Made by a program: the position numbers and the translations under genes
In this document: piece after piece, positions 8,472-16,341 of the stretch
Layout of the letters: each line of letters opens with the position of its first letter
How positions within the stretch are numbered: the first letter of the stretch is position 1
Source of the DNA: JAWCNN01 sp038848005
GTDB taxonomy: Archaea > Thermoproteota > Bathyarchaeia > Bathyarchaeales > Bathycorpusculaceae
NCBI GenBank assembly: GCA_038848005.1
Contig: JAWCNZ010000004.1
Location: 1 to 64,000 of the forward strand
DNA length: 64,000 nucleotides
Direction: 5' to 3'
Notes under the pieces: generated by a model
What the model was told of the DNA's origin: nothing
The model's input: only the letters and a program-made list of their open reading frames with translations
Database searches by the model: none

Positions 8472-9155
8472 TTAAGAAACACTTTTAACCTTAGTTTTCT
8501 GCATGTGGCGGTTTTCTAATTCCCTAAAGATTTCGCTTATTTCCAAATTTTTTGCTCCCCACAACACTAAAACATGAAAGATTAAGTCCGCAGTTTCATG
8601 GGTTATGTCCTTTTTGTTTTTGCTTTTAACCGCCAATATCAATTCAGTGGTTTCCTCGCCTATTTTTTGAAGAACAGCATCTTCGCCTTCGCTTATCAGT
8701 TTTGAAACGTATGAGTCTGGTTTAGGATTGTTTATCCTATCCATTATAACTTCAAACACCCTTTCCAGCATTCTGGCGTCTGGCATTTCCATTTCCTTTT
8801 CCGTTATTATTGGATTGTGGAAGCATGATGGTTTTCCCGTGTGACAGCAAACTCCGACTTGCTGAACCTTAAACAGCAAAGCGTCTCCGTCACAGTCAAG
8901 TATGACATTTTGGACCAACGAATAGTTTCGGCTTGCTTCACCTTTCATCCAAATCCTTTTTTTGCTTCTGCTCCAAAAATGCATTTTTCCAGTTGTCAAA
9001 GTCAACTTTAAAGCTTCTGGGTTCATGAAAGCCTGCATCAAAACCATATCGTTTGAGGCATCTTGAACAACTACTGGAACAAGCCCTTTAGCTTTGCTGA
9101 AATCCACTTTTTTAATGAATTCATCTGCTTCGTTCTCACTTAATTTCAAAACCAA
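8472..9155 (-). CDS. hisI: HisIE: phosphoribosyl-AMP cyclohydrolase / phosphoribosyl-ATP pyrophosphohydrolase
   Basis: This 227-residue fusion has both histidine enzymes. The HisI domain (about 1-115) contains MQAFMNPEAL, the HFWSRSKKRIWMKGE metal motif and the zinc cysteines in VGVCCHTGKPSCF. The HisE domain (about 125-220) has the MazG-like helices with EGEDAVLQKIGEETTELILAVK and HETADLIFHVLVL. It carries out steps 2 and 3 of histidine synthesis. It is the last gene of the minus-strand his operon, 7 bases after hisA. Confidence 0.95.
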   Translation of the reverse strand: MVLKLSENEADEFIKKVDFSKAKGLVPVVVQDASNDMVLMQAFMNPEALKLTLTTGKMHFWSRSKKRIWMKGEASRNYSLVQNVILDCDGDALLFKVQQVGVCCHTGKPSCFHNPIITEKEMEMPDARMLERVFEVIMDRINNPKPDSYVSKLISEGEDAVLQKIGEETTELILAVKSKNKKDITHETADLIFHVLVLWGAKNLEISEIFRELENRHMQKTKVKSVS

Positions 9156-9162
9156 ACCTCTT

Positions 9163-9888
9163 TCACCCCAACTCCTTCAACATTTTAACGGCTTCTCTTA
9201 AAGAGAGTTTCCCCTCATAAAGCGCCATGCCAACGATAACTCCGTAAACGCCCAATTGGCTTAGCCTAACAATGTCGGACAGGCTGGATACCCCTCCAGA
9301 AAGCACAACTGGAATTTTAACGGTTTCCAAAAGCTTTTCAGCGTAAACTGTGGACGGTCCACTTAATGTGCCGTCTCTTTCAACTGAAGTTAAAATTATC
9401 ATTCCAACGCCTAACTTTTGCTCGGCAAAGCGTGCTGTCTCCAAAAAGTTGGTTTTTGACGGTTCTCGCCACCCCTTCAGCATTAGGTCGCCGTTTTTTA
9501 TGTCTAAAGCCACGGCAACCCTTTCAGAGCCGAAACGCCTAACAGTCTCGCTTATAACATTTGGATTTAAAAGAAGGTTTGTTCCGAAAATAACTCGGTG
9601 AACGCCCATGTTTAATAAGCGTTCAGCCTTTTCGAAGGTTCTGACGCCTCCGCCGAACTGAACCTTCGCTGAAACGTTTTCAACAATTTCTTTGACTACA
9701 TTTGTGTTTTCACCTTTGTTCATTGCAGCGTCCAAGTCAACAACATGTAAAAGTTCAGCGCCTTCATCCACCCACTTTCTAGCCATTTCAACTGGATTGT
9801 CAGAATAAACCTTCATTTTTGATGGGTCTCCCCTGAACAACCGAACGCATTTGCCGTTCATTAGGTCAACTGCTGGTATGACAAGCAT
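9163..9888 (-). CDS. hisA: HisA, ProFAR isomerase
   Basis: This is a 241-residue TIM barrel with the HisA signatures: catalytic Asp in VIPAVDLMNGKCVRLF at the N-terminus, HVVDLDAAMN, VQFGGGVRTFEKAERLL in the first phosphate loop, and VVLSGGVSSLSDI in the second. It isomerises ProFAR to PRFAR. The ATG overlaps the hisB stop (TAATG), so the pair is translationally coupled. hisF and hisH, which use its product, are not in this cluster. Confidence 0.95.
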   Translation of the reverse strand: MLVIPAVDLMNGKCVRLFRGDPSKMKVYSDNPVEMARKWVDEGAELLHVVDLDAAMNKGENTNVVKEIVENVSAKVQFGGGVRTFEKAERLLNMGVHRVIFGTNLLLNPNVISETVRRFGSERVAVALDIKNGDLMLKGWREPSKTNFLETARFAEQKLGVGMIILTSVERDGTLSGPSTVYAEKLLETVKIPVVLSGGVSSLSDIVRLSQLGVYGVIVGMALYEGKLSLREAVKMLKELG

Positions 9889-10469
9889 TAAATTACACCT
9901 TTAGCGCTTGGAACATCCGTCCTTCTCGGCTCTGGGCTTACGGCTTCTTTGATTGCGAATGCGAAGGATTTAACTGCAGCTTCAACTTTGTGGTGGGAGT
10001 TTTCACCGTACAAAACAGCCAAGTGTATGTTTGATTTTGAGGTTTGTGTAAGCGAAGAGAAAAAGTGAGTTAAATCCTCGGTTTTCATGTCTTCAACAGC
10101 GGGTTGATTAAGCTGTAAATCCAATTTTAAGTATGGTCTGCCTCCCAAGTCCACTACGGCTCTTGCAAGCGCATCATCCATGCAAACATAAGCGGAACCG
10201 AACCGTTTTATGCCCCTTCTGTCCTTAAGCGTTTGGTTTAAGGCTTCGCCTATAGCTAACGCCACATCCTCGCTTACATGATGCTTCAAATCCCCTTCAG
10301 CCCTAACCGTCAAATCGAAAAGCGCATGCTTAGCAATTGTGGTAATCATGTGGTCGAGAAATTTAATTCCGGTGTCCACGTTGGTTTTTCCTTCACCGTC
10401 CAAGTTTAAATAAACGGAGATTTTAACTTCCGCTGTTTCCCTCAACACTTTGGTTTCTCTCGGCTTCAT
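9888..10469 (-). CDS. hisB: HisB, imidazoleglycerol-phosphate dehydratase
   Basis: The 193-residue monofunctional IGP dehydratase shows both manganese-binding halves: TGIKFLDHMITTIAKHALFDL with DLKHHVSEDVALAIGEAL, and ENSHHKVEAAVKSFAFAIKEAV near the C-terminus. There is no phosphatase domain. Histidinol-phosphate phosphatase must be encoded elsewhere. It lies 28 bases downstream of hisC on the minus strand. Confidence 0.96.
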   Translation of the reverse strand: MKPRETKVLRETAEVKISVYLNLDGEGKTNVDTGIKFLDHMITTIAKHALFDLTVRAEGDLKHHVSEDVALAIGEALNQTLKDRRGIKRFGSAYVCMDDALARAVVDLGGRPYLKLDLQLNQPAVEDMKTEDLTHFFSSLTQTSKSNIHLAVLYGENSHHKVEAAVKSFAFAIKEAVSPEPRRTDVPSAKGVI

Positions 10470-10497
10470 GCGCTCACTCTCCGCAACATTTAGGCGT

Positions 10498-11586
10498 TTA
10501 CTCTTTTAAAACCTCCCTTAAATTATCAATGAAAATCCTATTCATTTCACGGGTTCCAACCGTAACACGGATACAATTTTCAAGAAGCGGAAACATTCCA
10601 CGGTCTTTAACAAAAATTTTTCTATCCAAAAGTTTCCGTGCAACCGCAGACGACGCCAAGCCTTTTTTGGCTATTCTGAACAAGATAAAGTTTGCGTCGG
10701 ACGGGTAGGGCGTTACACCTTCAATCGCCTTTAACTCTTTAAACAGCCATTCACGTTCTTTGACTATATAATCTATTTTTTCTTTGAAGTACTTCCAGTT
10801 TTGCAGTGCCGACGCAACTATTTTCTGGGTTAAAGTGTTTAGGTGGAAGGGATGCACCACACGTCTAAGATATTTTATGATTGGAGGGTTGGAAACGGCG
10901 AATCCAGCACGGATTCCGGCTAGACCAAAAGCTTTAGAAAAAGTTCTCAAAACAATTACGTTATCAAAGTTTTTAGTCCACTCTGAAACGGAGTATTTAG
11001 CGAATTCCACATAGGCTTCGTCCACAACGATTAAACCGTCAAACCCCTCCAACAAAGCCTTAACATATTCCTTCCTAAACTGGTTGCCAGTTGGATTGTT
11101 TGGAGAGCAAAGAAAAAGTAGAGATGCCTTTCCATTCCACTCCAAAATTTTTTCCACATTCAACTCAAAGTTAGGCTCAAGAAAGATTTTAATGGTGTTT
11201 CCGCCATACAACTTCACGGCAAATTCGTAAATTGGAAATGTCGGCTCAACAATTAAGACGTTAGATTCTTTCCGCACAAACGTTTTGGCTATCGAATCCA
11301 GAAGTTCATCCGAACCGTTTCCAACAGCAACCATATCTTCGCTGAAACCGTAAAATTTCGAAATTGCCCGAACAGCCAACATACCGTGAGGCGGCGGATA
11401 AAGCCTAACATCAACATCCTCAAAAGCCGAAACCAACAACTCCCTCAAAAAATTTTCTTCAATGCCCAAATTTTCGTTAAGGTCAAGTTTAACCGCTTTT
11501 CTCTCCATCATTCTGTACAATAAATCTTCAGTTTTATACACTGGAACTTTTAAAACCTCTTCACGCAAAATTTCCTCTTTTTTCAT
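10498..11586 (-). CDS. hisC: HisC, histidinol-phosphate aminotransferase
   Basis: This class I PLP aminotransferase has LLFLCSPNNPTGNQF, the cofactor Asp/Tyr in GLIVVDEAYVEFA, and the Schiff-base lysine in LRTFSKAFGLAGIRAGFAV. It converts imidazole-acetol phosphate to histidinol phosphate. A start at 11604 is also open, but the ATG at 11586 (MKKEEILREEV) is more family-like and gives about 362 residues. The start lies within the end of hisD (26-base overlap), which supports coupled translation. Confidence 0.93.
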   Translation of the reverse strand: MKKEEILREEVLKVPVYKTEDLLYRMMERKAVKLDLNENLGIEENFLRELLVSAFEDVDVRLYPPPHGMLAVRAISKFYGFSEDMVAVGNGSDELLDSIAKTFVRKESNVLIVEPTFPIYEFAVKLYGGNTIKIFLEPNFELNVEKILEWNGKASLLFLCSPNNPTGNQFRKEYVKALLEGFDGLIVVDEAYVEFAKYSVSEWTKNFDNVIVLRTFSKAFGLAGIRAGFAVSNPPIIKYLRRVVHPFHLNTLTQKIVASALQNWKYFKEKIDYIVKEREWLFKELKAIEGVTPYPSDANFILFRIAKKGLASSAVARKLLDRKIFVKDRGMFPLLENCIRVTVGTREMNRIFIDNLREVLKE

Positions 11587-12874
11587 TTGGCTGTTCCCTC
11601 GCAAAAACGGATTTTACATGCCCAACCAAACCTTCAAGCCTCGCAAGCGTTGCAGTCACATCTCTAAGATTCCTATAGCCTCTCGCGTCACATTCAACAA
11701 AATTTATTGTTTTCACAAAATCACGCACGCTTAATCCCGAAAATGCTTTTGCGTATCCGCCTGTTGGAAGCACATGGTTTGTTCCAGCGGAATAATCACC
11801 AAACGCAACAGCCGAGTAACGCCCAAGAAAAACAGCTCCAGCATTCCTTATTTGGGCGAGCATTTCTCGGGGATTTTCAGTTAGGACTTCCAAGTGTTCG
11901 GGAGCAATCATGTTAGCATAACGCACAGCCTCCGCCAAATCCTTAACAATCACTATAAAACAGTTTGTTTCGATTGATTGTCGCGCTGGATTTTCCCTCG
12001 GAAATTCCCTCAACAATTTTTCCACTTCTTCTTGAGCGGCATACGCCAAACTTTCCGAGGTGGTCAACAGAAGCGTTAAGGCTTTTGCGTCGTGTTCTGC
12101 TTGGGCAACTAAGTCATAAGCGATTATGGACGACTCGGCACTTTTATCCGCAATTATCAGAAGCTCAGTTGGTCCAGCGGGCAAGTCTATGGCGACATCC
12201 CAACAGACCAAAAGTTTCGCCAAAGTAACGTAAATGTTTCCTGGACCCACAATTTTCTCAACTTTCGGTATGGTTTCTGTTCCATAAGCTAAAGCGGCTA
12301 TGGCTTGCGCTCCTCCAACTCTGTAAATTTCGTTTGCTCCTCCAATGTCGGCGGCTACAAGCACTGATGGGTGAACTGTGCCGTCCACCATCGGCGGAGA
12401 ACAAAGCGCTATCCTTTCAACTCCAACAACTCTAGCTGGAACCGTGCACATCAAAACCGACGAAGGATAAACGGCTTTTCCACCGGGTGCATAAACTCCA
12501 ACGGAAAACAATGGTTTAACAATTTGCCCAACTGCCACGCCGTTTGATGTTGTAGTTGTCCATTCTTTTTCGCCGATTTGTTTTTCATGGAAGGCTTTGA
12601 TGTTTTCAGCAGCCTTTTTTAAAGCTTCGATTTCGTTTTTCTCCAGTTTTCGGTATGCCCCTTCTATTTCTCCTTTTGAAACTTTCAGTTTTTCCCTTTC
12701 AAATTTTGGACAATCAAACATTCGCGTGTAGCGTATAAGCGCCGAGTCGCCTTCGGCTTTTACGTCTGCAACTATCTTTTTAACTTTGTCCAGAACCGTC
12801 ATGTTAATTTCCGCCCGGTTCATTATTTTTGGAAGCAACGTTTCCTCGAATTCCCAAGCCTCTAAAATTTTCAT
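11561..12874 (-). CDS. hisD: HisD, histidinol dehydrogenase
   Basis: The 437-residue protein has the HisD signatures: FSVGVYAPGGKAVYPSSVLM, EIYRVGGAQAIAALAYGT, IVGPGNIYVTLAK, DLPAGPTELLIIAD and the zinc/catalytic region YAPEHLE-like in MIAPEHLEVL. It oxidises histidinol to histidine in two NAD-dependent steps. The frame is open upstream to 12955, but the ATG at 12874 overlaps the hisG stop (ATGA) and gives the expected N-terminus MKILEAWEFEE. Confidence 0.95.
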   Translation of the reverse strand: MKILEAWEFEETLLPKIMNRAEINMTVLDKVKKIVADVKAEGDSALIRYTRMFDCPKFEREKLKVSKGEIEGAYRKLEKNEIEALKKAAENIKAFHEKQIGEKEWTTTTSNGVAVGQIVKPLFSVGVYAPGGKAVYPSSVLMCTVPARVVGVERIALCSPPMVDGTVHPSVLVAADIGGANEIYRVGGAQAIAALAYGTETIPKVEKIVGPGNIYVTLAKLLVCWDVAIDLPAGPTELLIIADKSAESSIIAYDLVAQAEHDAKALTLLLTTSESLAYAAQEEVEKLLREFPRENPARQSIETNCFIVIVKDLAEAVRYANMIAPEHLEVLTENPREMLAQIRNAGAVFLGRYSAVAFGDYSAGTNHVLPTGGYAKAFSGLSVRDFVKTINFVECDARGYRNLRDVTATLARLEGLVGHVKSVFAREQPNEKRGNFA

Positions 12875-13512
12875 TTGCTTTGTATAGCCTCCTTGATTTT
12901 CTCGACGATTTGGTTTATTTCTTCCTCGAAACTGCGATAGGATATTCTGTTGCAAATAAGCCTACAAGAAGATTCGAGGATAGTGTCAATTATTGCTAGG
13001 CGGTTTTCCCTCAACGTTTTGCCAGTTTCGGTTATATCCACTATTAAATCCGCCAGTCCAAGCCTCGGCGCAAGCTCCACAGTTCCGCTGACCGTTAAAA
13101 TTTCAACTTGTTTTCCCAAACCTTCAAAGTATTTTCGCGTTAAATTTGGGAATTCGGTTGCAACCCTTGGGATTTTAGGCGAGTTTTTAATGGAGTTTAT
13201 ATCTAACCCCTCTGGACCAGCCACAACCAAACGGCAACTTCCAAACCCTAAATCAAGCAGGTCGTAAACTTCCACTTCTCTTTCGAGGATTATGTCGTAA
13301 CCAGTCATTCCCAAATCCGCTGCGCCGTAATGCACATAAACTGGAATGTCAAAAGCCCTTGCAAAGATAAACTCAAAATTTTTGTTTAGGCTTTCCACGA
13401 TGTATGATCGCGTGTCCTCTGGAAGGCTTATTCCGGCTTTTTTGATTATGTTAAGCGATGGAGCTTGAAGTCGCCCCTTACTTGGCAATGCTATGCGTAT
13501 TCGCCTATTCAT
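12871..13512 (-). CDS. hisG: HisG, ATP phosphoribosyltransferase, short form
   Basis: This 213-residue catalytic subunit has RIALPSKGRL at the N-terminus, YGAADLGMTGYDIILE, and the PRPP loop VSGTVELAPRLGLADLIVDITETGKTL. It lacks the C-terminal ACT-like regulatory domain of long HisG. Short HisG needs HisZ for activity and feedback control, and a HisZ-like gene lies directly upstream with an 8-base overlap. It performs the first step of histidine synthesis. Confidence 0.95.
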   Translation of the reverse strand: MNRRIRIALPSKGRLQAPSLNIIKKAGISLPEDTRSYIVESLNKNFEFIFARAFDIPVYVHYGAADLGMTGYDIILEREVEVYDLLDLGFGSCRLVVAGPEGLDINSIKNSPKIPRVATEFPNLTRKYFEGLGKQVEILTVSGTVELAPRLGLADLIVDITETGKTLRENRLAIIDTILESSCRLICNRISYRSFEEEINQIVEKIKEAIQSK

Positions 13513-14773
13513 CTACCGCGCCTTCTAAAGAGTTTAGGAAATCCTCAATTCCTAATTTTTTGGCTGTGTTTGACTTTAAATCGTAAACTTTCGCTTTTTC
13601 TTTGATGGATGAACCGACGAAAACTACGTAATCAATTTCACATTGCCTTGCATGTTCAACTGTTTCGCCAAATTTTTTTCTATCAAAGTTTAAGAGGCAA
13701 ATTATTCCTTTATCACGGAAAATTTTTGAAGCCTCTATTCCAACACGTTTAGATTTTGGTTTAACTAGGATTTTAGGCGTTTTCTTTTTCAATAAAGCCT
13801 TTCCTCGGCTTTGCAGCGCAGAAAGGCACTTTTCAATTTCAACTGCAAACCCGATTGCCGGCGTTTTTGAGCCGTTAAACTTTTCTATTAAATTGTTGTA
13901 GCGTCCTCCACCGCCTATTGGAACTCCAAATTCTGGAATTGAAACTTCAAAAACAACTCCAGTGTAATACTCAATTTTTCTAATTAGGTAAAAGTCGAAG
14001 AAAACGTTTTTTTCGATGCCGTAATCCTGCAAAACGCTGTTTATCTCTAAAAGTTCGCTTAAAAACTTTTTAGTTCCAGCCGAGTTTACGTTGACGGACC
14101 GTAAATCTTCCAGCCTTTTACATTTTAAAAGTTGCGTTAACAAACGGCTGATTTCAGGCGGAGTTTTCGATTCTGCGAACTTGGCTATTTTCTCCGTGTT
14201 CCTCGAGTTTAAAATTTCCTTGAAAACGGTTCTCTCTGATTCTTCAAGGTGCATTAAATTTAAAAGTGCTCTTAGTAAACCAGCATGTCCAAGGTCAACT
14301 CTAACGTTTTCTAAGCCAAGCGCTTTTATGGCAGAGATTAACAGCGCTAGTATTTCGCCTTCCGCATCTGGCTTGTCAAGCCCTATTAGTTCAACTCCAG
14401 CTTGGTGAAACTCTCTTAAACTTTCGAGGCGTGGTTGGCTATATCTGAAAACGTTGCAAATGTAAAATAGCCTTAATGGTTTTGGTTTGGATTCCATTCT
14501 CGACGCTACAATTCGTGCGACTGGTGTTGTCATTTCGGCACGTAAAGCCAAAATTTTGCCGTTTCTGTCTTGGAATTTGAACATGCTGTCAATGAGTTCG
14601 GAGCCGACGCCCGTTGATAAAGCCTCAATAAATTCTATTGTGGGAGAACGGATTTCCTCGTAACCCCAAAGTTTGAAAACTTTTCTGAGTGTTTGTTCGA
14701 TTTGGAGGTACTGTTCAACTTCTTCTGGTAAATAATCTCTCGTTCCTTCTGGTGTTTGTAGTTTGGTGAACAC
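13505..14773 (-). CDS. hisZ: HisZ, ATP phosphoribosyltransferase regulatory subunit (HisRS paralogue)
   Basis: This 422-residue class II synthetase-like protein has TPEGTRDYLPEEV, motif 2-like CNVFRYSQPRLESLREFHQAGVELIG, and IRKIEYYTGVVFEVSIPEFGVPIGGGGRYNNLI. The histidyl-tRNA synthetase signature L-x-R-G-L-D-Y-Y-T-G is degraded (RKIEYYTG), and the gene is the first of the his operon next to a short hisG. A regulatory subunit therefore fits better than a tRNA synthetase. It keeps a C-terminal anticodon-domain-like region (about 330-420). The start is GTG, with AGGAGG at 14779-14784 about 5 bases upstream. Confidence 0.85.
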   Translation of the reverse strand: MFTKLQTPEGTRDYLPEEVEQYLQIEQTLRKVFKLWGYEEIRSPTIEFIEALSTGVGSELIDSMFKFQDRNGKILALRAEMTTPVARIVASRMESKPKPLRLFYICNVFRYSQPRLESLREFHQAGVELIGLDKPDAEGEILALLISAIKALGLENVRVDLGHAGLLRALLNLMHLEESERTVFKEILNSRNTEKIAKFAESKTPPEISRLLTQLLKCKRLEDLRSVNVNSAGTKKFLSELLEINSVLQDYGIEKNVFFDFYLIRKIEYYTGVVFEVSIPEFGVPIGGGGRYNNLIEKFNGSKTPAIGFAVEIEKCLSALQSRGKALLKKKTPKILVKPKSKRVGIEASKIFRDKGIICLLNFDRKKFGETVEHARQCEIDYVVFVGSSIKEKAKVYDLKSNTAKKLGIEDFLNSLEGAVDE

Positions 14774-14837
14774 TAGTCCTCCTTGGCGTTTTCTTCACGC
14801 TCCGTGGGTAAATTGTGGGCAAAGCCATATTAATCCC

Positions 14838-14854
14838 ACCAAACTTATAAACGT
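14838..14854. promoter_or_regulatory. Symmetric divergent TATA between his operon and AbrB-ACT gene
   Basis: The sequence around CCAAACTTATAAACG contains TTATAA, which reads as a TATA box on both strands. On the plus strand it is about 20 bases before the ATG at 14868, so the AbrB-ACT gene would be leaderless. On the minus strand it would start a his transcript near 14820, leaving a leader of about 45 bases with a good Shine-Dalgarno before hisZ. One box shared by two divergent units would make them compete or be co-repressed. Confidence 0.55.
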
Positions 14855-14867
14855 TGCGGGAAAACTC

Positions 14868-15284
14868 ATGCGCATTTCCGAAATAGTTCGCATAGACAAC
14901 AGAGGAAGGCTTACTTTGCCATCTTCAATACGTGAGCTTATGGGCTTTTCAGAGGGAATGTACGTCATGTTAATAGCGGAAACAGAGGAAAAACATGTTA
15001 GAATAATTCCATTTGCGGATTCAAAAGCCAAACTCGTGGAAATTCATTTTGCTTTGGCTGACGTGCCCGGGGCATTAGCTCAAATAGCCTCGGTACTTGC
15101 AGAAAACAATGTTGATTTGTTGTCAACGGCTTCCAGAACGCTTAAGCGTGGGGAAACTGCAGAGTGGACGGTAATAGCTGACATATCAAAATGTAAATGC
15201 TCAATTGAAGAGTTGAAAAAGAACCTTTTGGACAAGAAAGCCGTGGAAAAAATGACTGTTAAAAGGTTTTTATCAACTAGCTGA
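14868..15284 (+). CDS. AbrB-type DNA-binding protein with ACT domain
   Basis: This 138-residue protein joins a SpoVT/AbrB swapped-hairpin DNA-binding domain (about 2-40: VRIDNRGRLTLPSSIRELMG) to an ACT domain (about 58-130: IHFALADVPGALAQIASVLAENNVDLLS). ACT domains commonly bind amino acids, so this is probably an amino-acid-sensing regulator. The divergent his operon is the obvious candidate target; that is inference. The frame opens at 14763, but the ATG at 14868 restores the AbrB N-terminus and sits at leaderless distance from the TATA box. Confidence 0.85.
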   Translation: MRISEIVRIDNRGRLTLPSSIRELMGFSEGMYVMLIAETEEKHVRIIPFADSKAKLVEIHFALADVPGALAQIASVLAENNVDLLSTASRTLKRGETAEWTVIADISKCKCSIEELKKNLLDKKAVEKMTVKRFLSTS

Positions 15285-15289
15285 TAAAT

Positions 15290-15847
15290 TTACACTATTA
15301 CTTTGAAGAGGTCTGCCTTTGTTATTATTCCAGTTACTTTTCCCTTTTTTGTGACGAGCACGGCTGGGTAAACCTGCAATAGGCTTGAGATTAGGGGTAA
15401 AGGCGCTTTTTCGTCTATTCGTGGAGGCGCCTCCTCCATTATTTCTTCCACCGCTTTTTGGGATATTTGCGAAAGGTCTTTGCCAGCTGCAACTTGGTTC
15501 AGCACGGTTTTTTCTGTGATGCATCCCACGACTTGTTCGCCGTTAAAAACTGGAAGTTGCGAGTAGCCGTGTTCCATCATTAAGCGTATAGCCTCCTCAA
15601 CGGCGTCACCCAGTTGAACGCCGACAACCCCTTTATGAAGGATTTTCTCGGCTGTGTAATTCACTTTTGTTTCAAGCCTTTCAAGAACATCAAAAATTAC
15701 TTTCACTTTGCTGTAGGATGGGTCTATTTTTCCAGATTCTATTTTTGCCACAAAAGATTGGCTTATTCCAGCTAACTTTGCCAGTTGTTTTTGGGTTAAG
15801 CCCAGCATTTTTCTTTTCTTTACTATTTCATCAAGTGATGGCAGCAT
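15290..15847 (-). CDS. XRE-family regulator with paired CBS domains
   Basis: The 185-residue protein has an N-terminal Cro/C1 helix-turn-helix (about 8-50: RKMLGLTQKQLAKLAGISQSFVAKIESGKIDPS) and two CBS repeats. The first CBS includes AVEEAIRLMMEHGYSQLPVFNGEQVVGCITE, and the second ends VLVTKKGKVTGIITKADLF. CBS pairs usually sense adenine nucleotides or SAM. It converges on the AbrB-ACT gene and is divergent from the lysW cluster across about 240 bases, so it could act on either its own promoter or lysW. Confidence 0.9.
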   Translation of the reverse strand: MLPSLDEIVKKRKMLGLTQKQLAKLAGISQSFVAKIESGKIDPSYSKVKVIFDVLERLETKVNYTAEKILHKGVVGVQLGDAVEEAIRLMMEHGYSQLPVFNGEQVVGCITEKTVLNQVAAGKDLSQISQKAVEEIMEEAPPRIDEKAPLPLISSLLQVYPAVLVTKKGKVTGIITKADLFKVIV

Positions 15848-15982
15848 GTTCCTATTGTTTGTTAAATTATCATATATTCTTTTTGGAATAATTTTCTTTG
15901 GTGACTGCGTTTATTTGGAATTGCTTTCAAACTTTTCACTGCACAACGATTTTGCCTTGTAGTTGGGCATGTTAACGGGGGT

Positions 15983-16043
15983 ATTGACCATTTTTGGTCT
16001 TTTCTGTGAAAAACATTGGATTATTGACCAAAATATTTATAAG
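15983..16043 (+). promoter_or_regulatory. lysW promoter with ACCAA/TTGGT-type operators
   Basis: An inverted repeat GACC-ATTTTT-GGTC lies at 15986-15999. A second TTGACCAAAA lies directly before a TATA box (ATATTTATAAG, about 16033-16043). The segment 16020-16043 is nearly the same as the one before the argG TATA box, where AACCAAAAA precedes ATATATAAG. Transcription should begin near 16065, about 20 bases before lysW. Two operators bracketing the promoter suggest a repressor or activator shared by the arginine genes. Confidence 0.55.
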
Positions 16044-16086
16044 AATTTCTGGAATTAACTGCCATTCAACGTGGTGATGAAACAAA

Positions 16087-16263
16087 ATGCAATGTGCTGC
16101 TTGCCCAGAATGCGGTGCAAAAATCGATGTGCCAGACGACATCGCAATAGGTGATGTGCTTTCGTGCCCAGACTGCGGATTAGAACTCGAAGTTAAAAAC
16201 GTAAACAGCGACTGCGTAGAAGTGGATGAACTACAAATCGAAGGGGAAGACTGGGGCGAATAA
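16087..16263 (+). CDS. lysW: LysW, amino-group carrier protein
   Basis: This 58-residue acidic protein has an N-terminal zinc ribbon (MQCAACPECGAKIDVP with CPDCG about 22 residues later) and ends in the diagnostic EDWGE motif. The terminal glutamate is the attachment point: its gamma-carboxyl is joined to the alpha-amino group of glutamate or 2-aminoadipate, and the bound intermediate is processed by the following enzymes. Because lysine is made by the DAP route here, the cargo is most likely glutamate for ornithine/arginine. The gene is first in the cluster, 78 bases before lysX. Confidence 0.95.
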   Translation: MQCAACPECGAKIDVPDDIAIGDVLSCPDCGLELEVKNVNSDCVEVDELQIEGEDWGE

Positions 16264-16341
16264 CCATTTGCCCACTTCCTTTTTATGTTTGTTTTTGGCT
16301 AAACAACCCTTTAAACTATAAAATGGCGGATACAAACAAAA

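Noticed and set aside
13505..14773. First his-operon gene as histidyl-tRNA synthetase
   Set aside because: The HisRS signature is degraded (RKIEYYTG), and the gene is coupled to a short HisG that requires HisZ. The alternative is kept open in the findings.
16077..16154. Arginine-rich frame of 25 codons overlapping the start of lysW
   Set aside because: It is read in another frame of the conserved LysW zinc-ribbon sequence, so the arginine content is likely a by-product of that coding sequence. No associated stem was seen.
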